This document shows, in pieces, positions 1 through 8,975 of a stretch of 48,030 bases of DNA; the stretch's first letter is position 1; every line of letters starts with the position of its first letter. Below the pieces are notes generated by a model, which had not been told where the DNA came from, ran no database searches, and saw only the letters and a list, made by a program, of their open reading frames with translations. Origin of the DNA: Collinsella aerofaciens (GTDB lineage Bacteria > Actinomycetota > Coriobacteriia > Coriobacteriales > Coriobacteriaceae); contig NZ_JAQLEM010000018.1 of assembly GCF_028209885.1 (NCBI RefSeq), positions 1 to 48,030 on the forward strand, given 5' to 3'. A program made the position numbers and the translations under genes.

Positions 1-14
1 GCCCTGCGCAAGAC

Positions 15-40
15 GGAAAGCACATTAAGTGCTTTCCTTT
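15..40 (+). terminator. Intrinsic terminator hairpin
   Basis: A perfect 9-bp stem (GGAAAGCAC / GTGCTTTCC) with loop ATTAA is followed by a short T run. It would end a plus-strand transcript entering from the left of the window. The bases from 41 to 214 show no convincing gene. Confidence 0.55.
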
Positions 41-214
41 GCGTGCGGAACTCGCGACAAACTTAACCCCCGCCCTCAGCCCCGGAGACCCTCCCTGCCG
101 TCACATTATTCAACCAGTTTTGCGGGCGTGCGCCGCTGTGCGGCTAGCCCACGTGCTCCTCGGCGGGGTTGGTCTGATGGACCTTGTTGAACTACCGCCT
201 TTGGCCCAAATGGA

Positions 215-246
215 AACGGAGGATGCGTTGTGCATCCCCCGTTTTT
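215..246 (+). terminator. Intrinsic terminator, possibly bidirectional
   Basis: A 12-bp stem with one mismatch (AACGGAGGATGC / GCATCCCCCGTT) and loop GTTGT is followed by TTT. Read on the minus strand it also forms a hairpin just past the phosphoesterase stop codon, so it may serve both directions. Confidence 0.6.
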
Positions 247-253
247 GTTGCGG

Positions 254-721
254 TTACTCTAAGTCAATAAATTTGGTGCCCAGGATCTTGCCGTCTTTGA
301 CGAGCATTCTGGCCATGGTGGGGCCTCGGGTGCCTCTGGGGTAGCTGGCGCTGCCGGGGTTGAGGACCAGGCAGCGGCCTACTTGGGCCTCTTTGGTTAC
401 GTGGGTATGACCGTTGATGGCTACGTCTACGGATCCCACCGGAAGGTCTTCGCGGTAGTGGGCTACGGCGAATTTGAGTCCTTCGTAGGTGAAGAGGGCC
501 AGACGGTCTACATCCGGGCCGTAGTCGCGGTAGTAGTCGTTGTTTCCTAGGACCGCTCGCACGGGGGCGATGGTGCATAGATGCTCGTAATCCATCTCTG
601 AGGTGAGGTCTCCGGCATGGATGATCAGATCTGCGCCCTTGAGCTCGTCCAGAAGCGCGGGCGAAAGATAGCCGTGGGTATCCGAGATGATGTCGATGCG
701 CTTGGCGCTTGCACTGTTCAT
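254..721 (-). CDS. YfcE/MJ0936-type metallophosphoesterase
   Basis: A 155-residue calcineurin-like phosphoesterase of the short YfcE/MJ0936 type. The metal-binding motifs appear in order: DTHG at residues 14-17, AGD at about 36-38, GNND near 59 and GHTH near 104, followed by NPGS. The family hydrolyses phosphodiesters with Mn or similar metals in the cytosol; the physiological substrate is unknown. Length and motif order fit a complete protein. A GAAGGGA-like ribosome site lies just upstream of the ATG. It stands alone, with a terminator between it and the LytTR gene upstream. Confidence 0.88.
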   Translation of the reverse strand: MNSASAKRIDIISDTHGYLSPALLDELKGADLIIHAGDLTSEMDYEHLCTIAPVRAVLGNNDYYRDYGPDVDRLALFTYEGLKFAVAHYREDLPVGSVDVAINGHTHVTKEAQVGRCLVLNPGSASYPRGTRGPTMARMLVKDGKILGTKFIDLE

Positions 722-756
722 GGGATCCCTTCTTCAGAACCGATTCGACGTATATA

Positions 757-805
757 CAAAAAGCCCCACGGCTCCGCAGACAATTGGTCTACAGGGCTGC
801 GGGGC
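757..805 (-). terminator. Terminator of the GT-LytS-LytTR operon
   Basis: On the minus strand a long GC-rich hairpin (outer stem GCCCC / GGGGC plus inner pairs) ends in TTTTTGT, about 8 bases past the stop of the LytTR regulator. Confidence 0.75.
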
Positions 806-812
806 CAGTGTG

Positions 813-1529
813 CTAGAGGCTCAGGGCCTTCTTGAGCGGCACGACGCGGCGGCGCGAGACCGGCACGCGTTCGTCGACGCCCGTAATGCCCAGTTGGATA
901 GCGCCCGAGGGCACCGTCTCGACATCCGTGACGCACGCCAAGTTGACGATATAGCGTCGATGAACGCGAAAGAAGCCAAAGTCGCAAAGCTTGGCCTCGA
1001 ACTGCGCCAGCGAAGTCGTCGATAGAAAACGATCATCGACGGTATAGATACAGGAGTAATCGTCCTTGGCCATGATGAAGCGAATGTCATCCACGGGGAT
1101 GAGGACCTTACGGCCGCCCTTTTCCACCGGAATGCGCTCGATGGTGGCTTTGCTGTCCGTGACGGGCTTGGCGTGCTGCATGACCTTCTCGATCGCGCGA
1201 TCCAGGCGTGCCTCCTCAACCGGCTTCATTAGGTAATCGACGGCATCAACGTCGAACGCCTCGACGGCATGATCGCTATACGCGGTCACAAACACAATCG
1301 CCGGCGGATTCTTAAGCTTATGCAGTGCCTCGGCAAGCTGCAGACCAGAAGCACCGGGCATCGAGATATCGAGAAATACGACATCGACGCGGCTTTCCAT
1401 CAACATCTCAATGGCGGAGCGGACGCTCGACGCCTCAGTGATCGTGCCGATCTTGCCCGTCTGCTCGAGCAAGAAGCGAAGTTCCGAACGGGCCGGGGCC
1501 TCATCATCCACAATCATCGCACGCAGCAT
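813..1529 (-). CDS. LytTR-family response regulator (system 1)
   Basis: A 238-residue regulator: a receiver domain at 1-120 with acidic pocket D8/D9 and phospho-acceptor D54 (FLDISMPG), and a C-terminal LytTR DNA-binding domain at about 130-236 (FRVHRRYIVN, PVSRRR). The ATG at 1529 is chosen because it begins the canonical MLRAMIVDDE; a longer in-frame start at 1595 would add 22 residues with no domain. It lies 72 bases after the LytS-type kinase, its likely partner. LytTR regulators usually bind paired direct repeats at promoters; the target here cannot be seen. Confidence 0.92.
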   Translation of the reverse strand: MLRAMIVDDEAPARSELRFLLEQTGKIGTITEASSVRSAIEMLMESRVDVVFLDISMPGASGLQLAEALHKLKNPPAIVFVTAYSDHAVEAFDVDAVDYLMKPVEEARLDRAIEKVMQHAKPVTDSKATIERIPVEKGGRKVLIPVDDIRFIMAKDDYSCIYTVDDRFLSTTSLAQFEAKLCDFGFFRVHRRYIVNLACVTDVETVPSGAIQLGITGVDERVPVSRRRVVPLKKALSL

Positions 1530-1601
1530 AGGGATTAAACCTTTCGTCAACAAACTAGGCTGGGCATCCGCCGCTTGGCGTTGAGCCCATAGCATTTTAT
1601 T

Positions 1602-2945
1602 TTACTCTTGAATGTCAAAGATGCTCTCTGACAAATCAAGATGCAGGAGCACTTTGGTGCCCTTGCCCGGCGCCGATTCGACGCGCGTATAAGAGTGCGG
1701 TCCATAAAAGCGATGGATGCGCTCAGAAATATTGTGCATGGCCACGCCGGCGCCGCCGCCTTGCGGGGAACTGGCATCGGGGCGGGCGGAGCGCTCATCA
1801 AACAGCCTGGCGGCGGTGCCCTCGTCCATGCCCACGCCGTTGTCGGCCACGGCAATCAGGATTGCGTCGTCGCCGTCTTGATGGACGGTCACATCGATCT
1901 GCAGGGCATCGCCATCGCCCATGCCATGCCGCACGGCGTTCTCGACAATGGGCTGGATTACAAAGGCCGGGACCAACGTGTCCTCGACATCCTCGGAGAC
2001 ATCGAAGGTCGCCAGTACGCGGTCCTCGCCAAAGCGCGCCTTCTCAAACGTCAGGTAGCGCTTGGTCTGGGCAACCTCGCGCGAGACCGGGATAAGCGAC
2101 CCCGAGTTGTCGAGCGTGGCGCGATAGAACGAGGAGAACTCGCGCAGCAGCTCGCGGGCGCGCAGCGGGTCGGTACGCGTAAACGACGCGATGGTGTTGA
2201 GCGTGTTAAACAGAAAGTGCGGATTGATCTGCGCCTGCAGAGCACGAACCTCGGCACGTGCCGTGAGCTCCTTTTGTACCTCGAGCTCGTGGATGGCGAG
2301 CTGCGTGGACAGGATCTCGGCAAAGCCCGAGGCGAGCGCATACTGGGTACGGTCGACGGCGCGCGGGGTCTTGTAGTAGAACTTGAGCGTGCCGACGGTG
2401 CGGTCGCCCACCTTGATGGGCGCGATGATACCGGCGGGAACATGGTTGTGCGAGCCATCCGAACCCACCACGTCCACCACGCGGTTGAACGACTGCACGA
2501 TGCCGTGCTCAATGACGTAGCGCGTGGCAAGCGTATGGATGGGCGAATCGGGCAGCAGCTTTTCCTCGAACTCGCCCGCGCAGGCCAGCACGTTGCTCTC
2601 ATCGGTTATGGCAACGGTCATGGCACGTGTCTCGGGCAGGATACGCCGGCACACCAAAAGCGCCGATTCCTGCGTCAGGCCGCCCTTAATGTCCTCGAGC
2701 ATGGCCGAGGCAACCGAGAGCGTCTCCTCGGTGTACTGGGAGCGTACCGAATCGGGATTGAGCGTCAAATAGATAAAGATGCACAGGAAGATGCACAGCA
2801 GCGCACAGGCGATCACCGTGGCAATCGGCTCAATGCCAGTCGCCAGGGCAAAGATAAAGTACACCAACACGCAAACGGCGCAGACAACGGCGATGATGCG
2901 AAAGATTGAAATTGAATTATCGCGCTGAGCGCGGCGGTCGATCAT
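1602..2945 (-). CDS. LytS-type sensor histidine kinase (system 1)
   Basis: A 447-residue membrane kinase. Two membrane helices lie near residues 15-33 and 38-60, a GAF-like sensor region at about 85-210, and then the His_kinase family box QINPHFLFNTLNTI with phospho-acceptor H243. The HATPase domain follows (N box QPIVENAVRHG, G boxes ADNGVGM and GGGAGVAMHN). The short hairpin anchor and His_kinase/HATPase pair are typical of LytS/YehU-like kinases that phosphorylate LytTR regulators. Its ATG overlaps the glycosyltransferase stop codon (ATGA), so the three genes are translationally coupled. The signal sensed is unknown. Confidence 0.92.
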   Translation of the reverse strand: MIDRRAQRDNSISIFRIIAVVCAVCVLVYFIFALATGIEPIATVIACALLCIFLCIFIYLTLNPDSVRSQYTEETLSVASAMLEDIKGGLTQESALLVCRRILPETRAMTVAITDESNVLACAGEFEEKLLPDSPIHTLATRYVIEHGIVQSFNRVVDVVGSDGSHNHVPAGIIAPIKVGDRTVGTLKFYYKTPRAVDRTQYALASGFAEILSTQLAIHELEVQKELTARAEVRALQAQINPHFLFNTLNTIASFTRTDPLRARELLREFSSFYRATLDNSGSLIPVSREVAQTKRYLTFEKARFGEDRVLATFDVSEDVEDTLVPAFVIQPIVENAVRHGMGDGDALQIDVTVHQDGDDAILIAVADNGVGMDEGTAARLFDERSARPDASSPQGGGAGVAMHNISERIHRFYGPHSYTRVESAPGKGTKVLLHLDLSESIFDIQE

Positions 2946-4129
2946 TCAGCCCCCTCCAGGATGCTAATCAGTTGTGCGTCGCGCCAAAGTTCGTCCATGA
3001 TCTTGGGCCAGAAACTCTGAAAACGCAGGTAGCTTGCGGCGTTTTGGCGGGCATAGGTCTTGGCCTCGTCAATACCATGACGCCAGATGCGCAGATACCC
3101 CTCGTGCTCGCGGGTAAACATGCTGCGAACCATGGCGGTCTTGCGCACGCGGTCGTCGAGCTCGCGCGAGATCCACGGACCCGGATAGGGCATGAGTGAT
3201 GCGGCCGTAACCGGAATGAGCTCCTTTTGGTGCGCAGCGAACGTCAGCTTGGCCCGCTCGTAGTACCAACGGTACACGTCCTGCATAAAGCGCGGCGAGC
3301 GCTTCTCGGACTCGGGCGGCAGGTGGCGTACGGTCCACTCGTTGTCGAACCACACGTCGTAGCCAAACATGCGCATGTTAAACAGGTAGTCCAGATCCTC
3401 GCCGCGGGTGATAAACGGGTCGAAGGCCACGCGCGTAAAGGCGCGGGCGTGCAGGGCCATCAGGCCGCCGCACACGTAATTGGAACGCGAGATGCGGGTG
3501 CCCGAGAGCGCCTTTTTCATCCAGCGATTGAACTCGATACGCTTGGTCCACCAGCGATGGCAAATGCCCACTTTGTCCGTGGGAGCCAGCGGCGACCCGT
3601 CGCGATCGTAAAAGTATCCGCTCTTGACTAAAATCGGCAGGCCCTGACGCGTCTGTTGGCCCAGTGCATAGGTCGCACGCTTCATAAAGTCGGCATCGAT
3701 GACGGTCTCGTCGTCATCCAAAAACACAACCGCGTCGTGCCCCAGCACCGCCGCACAGGCAAGACCCATGTTGCGGATGGCGCCGTAGCCGCGCAGGCTC
3801 ACGCACTCGCCCGAGCCTTTGGGCGCGATCTGCGCCACGCGGTCGGCAACACGCGAAGCCTGAGTATTGGTAACGATGGTGACCTTAAGCGTGGGATGCG
3901 CATTAACGATTTCGTGCACGCGATGGGATACGTCGGCCGTGGCAGAAACCGGACAGACCACCAAGAGAATGATGCGCGGAATGTCGCGCACCTGTTCGAG
4001 CGAAGTCAGGCAGCGATCGAGTTCCGGGTTGGCGGCATTGAGCGACGTCGAGTGATCGTAGGTGCCAGGAGCGTTTGCTTGGGTATCATCGCCCGCCCAA
4101 TATGTTGGGATCACAACCGTGGCGTTCAT
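2942..4129 (-). CDS. Family 2 glycosyltransferase
   Basis: A 395-residue GT-A-fold glycosyltransferase. It starts with a nucleotide-sugar binding strand (VVIPTYW), has an acidic DDDE metal/nucleotide motif at about residue 137, and a GEDLDY motif near 240 that fits the acceptor/base region of GT2 enzymes. No membrane helix is evident. The ATG at 4129 is chosen because an AAGGAGGG ribosome site lies just upstream; the reading frame is open further upstream but crosses a terminator. It is the first gene of an operon with a LytS kinase and LytTR regulator and overlaps the kinase by 4 bases. A role in surface glycan synthesis is inferred. Confidence 0.82.
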   Translation of the reverse strand: MNATVVIPTYWAGDDTQANAPGTYDHSTSLNAANPELDRCLTSLEQVRDIPRIILLVVCPVSATADVSHRVHEIVNAHPTLKVTIVTNTQASRVADRVAQIAPKGSGECVSLRGYGAIRNMGLACAAVLGHDAVVFLDDDETVIDADFMKRATYALGQQTRQGLPILVKSGYFYDRDGSPLAPTDKVGICHRWWTKRIEFNRWMKKALSGTRISRSNYVCGGLMALHARAFTRVAFDPFITRGEDLDYLFNMRMFGYDVWFDNEWTVRHLPPESEKRSPRFMQDVYRWYYERAKLTFAAHQKELIPVTAASLMPYPGPWISRELDDRVRKTAMVRSMFTREHEGYLRIWRHGIDEAKTYARQNAASYLRFQSFWPKIMDELWRDAQLISILEGAE

Positions 4130-4152
4130 ACCTTTACCCTCCTTGCAACACA

Positions 4153-4186
4153 AAAACGGGGCGCCGCCAAACACAGGCGACGCCCC
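4153..4186 (-). terminator. Terminator or attenuator directly upstream of the GT gene
   Basis: On the minus strand an 11-bp stem (GGGGCGTCGCC / GGCGGCGCCCC, one mismatch) ends in GTTTTTGTG. The T run finishes fewer than 15 bases before the AAGGAGGG ribosome site of the glycosyltransferase. There is no room for a promoter between them, so the operon's promoter is probably upstream of the hairpin. Confidence 0.75.
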
Positions 4187-4311
4187 GCGACCTAGCTGGT
4201 TCCATCATACCCACTTGGGCTAAACATTGTTCGGAAGTCAGAATGATTTATGCGGCTACTTCCAAAAGAGTACTGCAGATAGGCACAATTGCTGTACTGA
4301 GCCCGGTTGCC

Positions 4312-5562
4312 TCACGCCGCCGCCTGAGCCATGCGGGACAGACGGACCAGCAGCACAAAGCCAACAACCAGCAGAACGCCAATAGAAAGGACGCCCAGCG
4401 ACGGGTTGCCGGTCAGGGAGGTGACAACCGACACCAGGAAGGTGCCCATAACGCTTGCGTAACGGCCAAAGATATCGAAGAATCCGTAGTACTCGTTGGA
4501 CTTTTCCTTGGGGATGATGCGGCCAAAATAGCTGCGGCTGAGCGCCTGCACGCCACCCTGGAACAAGCCGACCAAAATGGCGAGCACCCAGAACTCAAAG
4601 GCGGTCTTCAAGAAAAACGCGGCAAAGAGCACGATGCCCATATAGGCGGCGACGGCCACCAAGATCATGTTGAGTGTGCCCACGCGACCGGCGAGCTTGC
4701 CGTAGATGATGGCGGACGGGAAGGCCACAAACTGCGTAACGAGCAGAGCCAGCACCAGCTGGGTCGAATCGATGCCCAAGGCCGATCCGTAGCTGGTTGC
4801 CATGGAAATGACCGTGTGCACACCGTCGATGTAGAAGAAGAACGCGATCATGTAGACCAGCACGGTCTTGTTGTGGGCGATCTCGCGCATGGTGTGTCCG
4901 ACCTCGGAGAACACGCCGCCCACGATGTGGCCGATGGTGTCCTGGGGACCGCGCGCGCGACCGTATTTTTGCTTATAGGTGCGAATGAGCGGCAGGGTAA
5001 AGATAAGCCACCAGGCGCCAGTGATGACAAACGACAGACGCGTTGCCAGCATGGTGGGGACGCCAAGAGCGGGGCCACCCATGATAAGCGCCAGGCAGAT
5101 GATGAACGGCACGGTAGAACCGATGTAGCCCCAGGCATAGCCCGAGCTGGACACGGCGTCCATGCGCTCGTCGGTGGTAATGTCGGGCAGCATGGCGTCG
5201 TAGAACGTCATAGAAGAGTTAAGGCCGATGGTGCACAGCACGTACACGGTCAAAAATGCCATGGCGGACATGGGGATAGCCTGCGCCAGGCAAAGAACCA
5301 GGCCCGTGAGGAAGAAGCCCAAGAAGAACTTAATCTTGTTGCCGGCGTAATCGGCAAGCGCGCCCAGAATGGGCATGAGCATGGCAATGACCAGCGAGGC
5401 AATCGTCTGCGCGTTGCCCCAGGCGACCACCAGGTCTGCCGAGGAAGCACCGGTATTGATGGCGTTAAAGTAGATGGGCACCACCGAGGTATTGAGCAGC
5501 ACGAGGGCCGAGTTGCCCACATCGTACATAACCCAGTTACGCTCGAGCTTGGTGTATTTCAT
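4312..5562 (-). CDS. MFS transporter, UMF1/Atg22-like
   Basis: A 416-residue polytopic protein with about 12 hydrophobic segments. The N-terminus (RNWVMYDVGNSALVL) is the hallmark of the UMF1/Atg22-like branch of the major facilitator superfamily. The yeast member exports amino acids from the vacuole; bacterial members are poorly characterised, so the substrate is unknown. The ATG at 5562 has a GAAGGGG ribosome site. It follows the phospholipase-like gene by about 100 bases on the same strand and may be cotranscribed with it. A hairpin terminator lies about 125 bases downstream. Confidence 0.85.
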   Translation of the reverse strand: MKYTKLERNWVMYDVGNSALVLLNTSVVPIYFNAINTGASSADLVVAWGNAQTIASLVIAMLMPILGALADYAGNKIKFFLGFFLTGLVLCLAQAIPMSAMAFLTVYVLCTIGLNSSMTFYDAMLPDITTDERMDAVSSSGYAWGYIGSTVPFIICLALIMGGPALGVPTMLATRLSFVITGAWWLIFTLPLIRTYKQKYGRARGPQDTIGHIVGGVFSEVGHTMREIAHNKTVLVYMIAFFFYIDGVHTVISMATSYGSALGIDSTQLVLALLVTQFVAFPSAIIYGKLAGRVGTLNMILVAVAAYMGIVLFAAFFLKTAFEFWVLAILVGLFQGGVQALSRSYFGRIIPKEKSNEYYGFFDIFGRYASVMGTFLVSVVTSLTGNPSLGVLSIGVLLVVGFVLLVRLSRMAQAAA

Positions 5563-5663
5563 GGACAGGGCCCCTTCGTATTCGCCCGATATGCAGTTAG
5601 TTCATCGTACCCCAATTGTCCAGAGGCGCCGGTAAGGATTCGGCAAAGGGGCACGCACGAGCC

Positions 5664-6608
5664 CTACTCCTCGCGGTCGAACTCTTCGTCGGCGCCGAGC
5701 ACGCGACCGCTGTAATTGACGTGGTTGGTCACGGCTTCCATATCGCCGGTCTCGATAAAGCGGGCGACGGTGAGCTCGTAATCGAGCAGTGCGCGGTCAA
5801 AGACCTCGGGGAAGCTCTCGGTCGAGACTTCATCGGTAAAGGGGCTCTTCCATGCCAAGTGGCCCAGGTTGCCGGTACGCTCGGGCAACTCGGTCGTCAC
5901 GCGGTGCGCAAGGCCGTCGAGTAGCGAATAATCGTGCACCAAGCCCTCGAGCAGGGCAATCGCGCGCGTCTTGGCCGAACCGGCCGGCTCGATAGTGCGG
6001 TAGAGCAGCTGCATGTCGGCTACGGCGCCGGCGTACTCCCCCGCCGGGATGTCGATACCGTACACGCGCCCGGCGACGTAGCTCATCAGCACGCCGGCAA
6101 CGCGATTGATGCGGTCGGTGGTGACGATCTCGCCCGCCGGCGGATAATCCTCGACCGTAGCCCCATCGCGCTTGAGCTGCAGCATCAGCACGTCCAAGTC
6201 GCTTTCGAGCACGGCATGAACTTGACTGCCCGAAGCCTCGAGCTCGGGATCGGACTCGACAATGCCAAACTGCTGCTCGTAGACAAAGGGGTGGGCATTG
6301 CGATCGAGCACATAGTGCGACAGCAGGCCCAGCGCAAAGGCGCGACCCAGATTGGCATCGCGCGGCTGCAGGTGCGACACGCCGTCGCGCAGGCACGAGA
6401 ACTGGCGCGACATGCGCGAGCGGTGCATGACCTGAGCAAGCGACATGCAGTCGGAAATGCGCGGCGTGAGCATGTGGAAGAAGAACGGGTCGGGGCCCTG
6501 GTTGCCCAGGATAAAGGCGATGCGTTCCTCGTCGGACGTGATAACGCCCTGCGGAAGACGGTCGATGCTTTCCTCGCCAAACAGATGATGCGTAATGAGC
6601 GCGGGCAT
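5664..6608 (-). CDS. Zinc-dependent phospholipase C-like protein
   Basis: A 314-residue protein resembling the Zn_dep_PLPC family (PF00882). It has an early THHLFG motif, GPDPFFF near residue 38, and GLLSHYVLDRNAHPF near 94-108; these histidines and aspartates fit the family's tri-zinc site. No signal peptide is visible, so it is probably cytosolic, unlike the secreted clostridial toxins. Related uncharacterised proteins are common in Firmicutes and Actinobacteria, and substrate and role are not established. A GAAAGGATT ribosome site precedes the ATG. The C-terminal 50 residues are acidic. Confidence 0.72.
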   Translation of the reverse strand: MPALITHHLFGEESIDRLPQGVITSDEERIAFILGNQGPDPFFFHMLTPRISDCMSLAQVMHRSRMSRQFSCLRDGVSHLQPRDANLGRAFALGLLSHYVLDRNAHPFVYEQQFGIVESDPELEASGSQVHAVLESDLDVLMLQLKRDGATVEDYPPAGEIVTTDRINRVAGVLMSYVAGRVYGIDIPAGEYAGAVADMQLLYRTIEPAGSAKTRAIALLEGLVHDYSLLDGLAHRVTTELPERTGNLGHLAWKSPFTDEVSTESFPEVFDRALLDYELTVARFIETGDMEAVTNHVNYSGRVLGADEEFDREE

Positions 6609-6699
6609 AATAATCCTTTCGATTTCATTCGATGCAATCCATTATGCCCACCGCACAGTCATGCCAAACCTGTAACGGCAAACGATGGCACACCGATCC

Positions 6700-7434
6700 C
6701 TACGCAAGCCCCAAGTGCGATTTGACCTCGGCAGCGCGACGGCGGGACACGGGCACCGTCGAGGTTACGCGATCGAGCCTGAGCTCCATCAGGCCCGTGG
6801 AGCCGATCTCGACATTGTGCACGTCTTCCAAATTAACCAGATAGCTGCGGTGGACACGGATAAAGCCCTCGGAGGCCAGGCGCCGCTCGAGCGAGGAAAT
6901 CGACTCATTGATCAGGTACGTCCCCTCGGCGCAGACGGCGTTGCAAAAATCGGCGCGCGCCTCAAAGTAGCAGACATCCGCCACGGGAATGAACACCTTT
7001 TTGCCCCCGCGATCCACCGTCAGGCGCAAAGGCTGGCGCGGAGCATGGACGACACGGCGAGCGCCCAGGGCAGTCTCGATCTTGTCGAGTGCCTTTGACA
7101 AGCGGGCATCCTCGACCGGCTTGACGATGTAATCGACAGCATCGAGGTTATAGGCATCGGCCGCATACTCGGCAAATGCCGTCACAAACACCACGACCGG
7201 CGGCGTCTTTAGGTTCTGCAGCGTCTCGGCAAGCTCAATTCCCGAGCGACCGGGCATGGTAATGTCTAAAAACAGCACGTCGGGCTTGTTCGACAGAATC
7301 GACTCCACGGCTTCGGTGACATTGCCCGCCTCGGCAATCTGACCCACACGCGTATCCTTTTCCAACAGATAGCGTAGCTCAGCCCTAATTGGAGGCTCGT
7401 CATCAACCACCAGGATGTTCCAGCCTTCGGACAT
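6700..7434 (-). CDS. LytTR-family response regulator (system 2)
   Basis: A 244-residue regulator paralogous to the one at 813-1529. The receiver domain has the acidic pair D11/D12, phospho-acceptor D57 (FLDITMPG) and switch lysine in YIVKPVE. The LytTR domain occupies about 140-242 (FIRVHRSYLVN, VPVSRRR). A GAGGGGAA ribosome site precedes the ATG. It lies 38 bases downstream of its LytS-type kinase on the same strand, so the two form an operon. Target promoters are not identifiable here. Confidence 0.92.
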   Translation of the reverse strand: MSEGWNILVVDDEPPIRAELRYLLEKDTRVGQIAEAGNVTEAVESILSNKPDVLFLDITMPGRSGIELAETLQNLKTPPVVVFVTAFAEYAADAYNLDAVDYIVKPVEDARLSKALDKIETALGARRVVHAPRQPLRLTVDRGGKKVFIPVADVCYFEARADFCNAVCAEGTYLINESISSLERRLASEGFIRVHRSYLVNLEDVHNVEIGSTGLMELRLDRVTSTVPVSRRRAAEVKSHLGLA

Positions 7435-7472
7435 ATGCGCTTCCCCTCTTTTTCTCTCAATCCAACCGCGTG

Positions 7473-8864
7473 CTACACCGTTAGCGGCGCCGGCTCATGC
7501 GGCTCGCCGTTCAACTCAACGATGACCTGCGTTCCCACGCCCTCCTGGGACTTCACGCGCATGCCGGAATCTTCTCCGTAAAAGAAATGGATGCGCTGAA
7601 GCACGTTGAAGAGCGCCAGGCCGCAACCTCGCTTGACGGAGCCGTCGGCGGTAATGCTCTCGGGTTCCTCTCGGCGATGCTGCTCAAACAGATGCGCGCA
7701 GACTTCTTCGCTCATTCCGATGCCGTCGTCTTCGACGATGATCTCCAAGCCGTCATCGGTCTCAAAAGCCCTAACACGAATAGAAAGCGGCTCGATCTCG
7801 CGCTGCGCATGCTTGATGCAGTTTTCGAGCAGCGGCTGCAAGATAAACGGCGGCACCAGGCTGTCACGCACCTCAAAGTCGATGTCGACCGAGACGCGCA
7901 GACGGCCGTCGCCATACCGGGCCTGCATAAGATTGATATAACGAGTGCCCTGTTCCACCTCGTGCTCGAGCGTGGTGAGCGTATCGGAATCAGAAAGCGT
8001 CTGACGATAATAGTTGGAAAAGTCGATCAGCAGCGATCGCGCCTTGTCTGGCTCGGTTCGAACGAGCGACACGATCGTGCTAATGGTATTAAACAGAAAA
8101 TGAGGATCGACCTGCGATTGCAAGGCGCGCAGCTCCACGCGGGCCGTAAGCTCGTCCTGGCGCTCGAGCTCAAAGCTCGCGAGCTGCGTGGAGATGAGAT
8201 CGGCAAAGCCCGAGGCCAACGCCGTCTGGCGCATATCGATGCTGCTCAGGCGGGGATAGTACAGCTCGAGCGTACCCACGCAATGCCCGCGCACGGTAAG
8301 CGGCGCGACAATGCCGGCGCGCAGGCGGGGAAAATAGCCGCCTGTCTCATTGGAGGTGTCACGCGAAAACACGCTCTGCTCGCCCGTCTCAATCACACTG
8401 AGCGTGGTCTTGAGCACGACCGGGGTTCCGGCGGGACACCTTGTCGAATCCTCGCCCCAACTTGCCAACACCTGCTTGCCGTCGGTAAAGCAGATGGCAG
8501 AGGCGATGGTCTCGGACAGGATGATCTTAGAGGCACCCAGGGCCGCTTCGGGCGTAAGGCCGCGCGACGTGTAGGCGAATATTTTTGATGCGATGGCGAG
8601 CGTACGGTCGGTTGCGCTCGATGTGAGGTCGTCGGGGACCACAAAGACATACGAGAAAAAGAAGCACAGCATGACCATGCCGGCAATAACGACAACGCCC
8701 GGAACGGGATTGGGGTTATCGGTTAAATCCCAGATAAGCAGCAGGATAAGCGCCGGAACGACAACACCGAGCAGGATGGCCTGGACCACATGCTGGGCCG
8801 TGCGAAAGACCTTGGTAGAATTGTAGCTCTTGCCCAGAATCAGCCTGTTTAAATCCACCGTCAT
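7473..8864 (-). CDS. LytS-type sensor histidine kinase (system 2)
   Basis: A 463-residue kinase with two N-terminal membrane helices (about 27-47 and 55-75), a GAF-like region at about 95-225, the His_kinase box QVDPHFLFNTISTIVS with H255, and an HATPase domain (QPLLENCIKHA, EDDGIGM, GCGLALFN). It is paralogous to the kinase at 1602-2945. Start choice: the ATG at 8864 is immediately preceded by AAAAGGGG with no spacer, whereas the GTG two codons later (8858) has a 6-base spacer and may be the true start. It is cotranscribed with the regulator at 6700-7434. Confidence 0.9.
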   Translation of the reverse strand: MTVDLNRLILGKSYNSTKVFRTAQHVVQAILLGVVVPALILLLIWDLTDNPNPVPGVVVIAGMVMLCFFFSYVFVVPDDLTSSATDRTLAIASKIFAYTSRGLTPEAALGASKIILSETIASAICFTDGKQVLASWGEDSTRCPAGTPVVLKTTLSVIETGEQSVFSRDTSNETGGYFPRLRAGIVAPLTVRGHCVGTLELYYPRLSSIDMRQTALASGFADLISTQLASFELERQDELTARVELRALQSQVDPHFLFNTISTIVSLVRTEPDKARSLLIDFSNYYRQTLSDSDTLTTLEHEVEQGTRYINLMQARYGDGRLRVSVDIDFEVRDSLVPPFILQPLLENCIKHAQREIEPLSIRVRAFETDDGLEIIVEDDGIGMSEEVCAHLFEQHRREEPESITADGSVKRGCGLALFNVLQRIHFFYGEDSGMRVKSQEGVGTQVIVELNGEPHEPAPLTV

Positions 8865-8890
8865 CCCCTTTTATCTATCGCACCCATAGC

Positions 8891-8916
8891 AATAAAGAGG
8901 GCCGCAAGCGACCCTC
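8891..8916 (-). terminator. Terminator of the amidohydrolase gene
   Basis: On the minus strand a 9-bp stem with one wobble (GAGGGTCGC / GCGGCCCTC) is followed by TTTATT. It lies about 60 bases past the amidohydrolase stop codon and separates it from the LytS gene. Confidence 0.7.
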
Positions 8917-8975
8917 TCCATTGCATTATGCAATCAAATACTGTGTTTTATATCCAGTCGTCGATGAACGGTAGT

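Noticed and set aside
4075..5715. Long plus-strand frame antisense to the MFS gene (and similar ones at 1641-2909, 8928-10568, 10784-11869)
   Set aside because: High-GC shadow frames rich in His, Arg, Gly and Gln; no ribosome site or recognisable motif.
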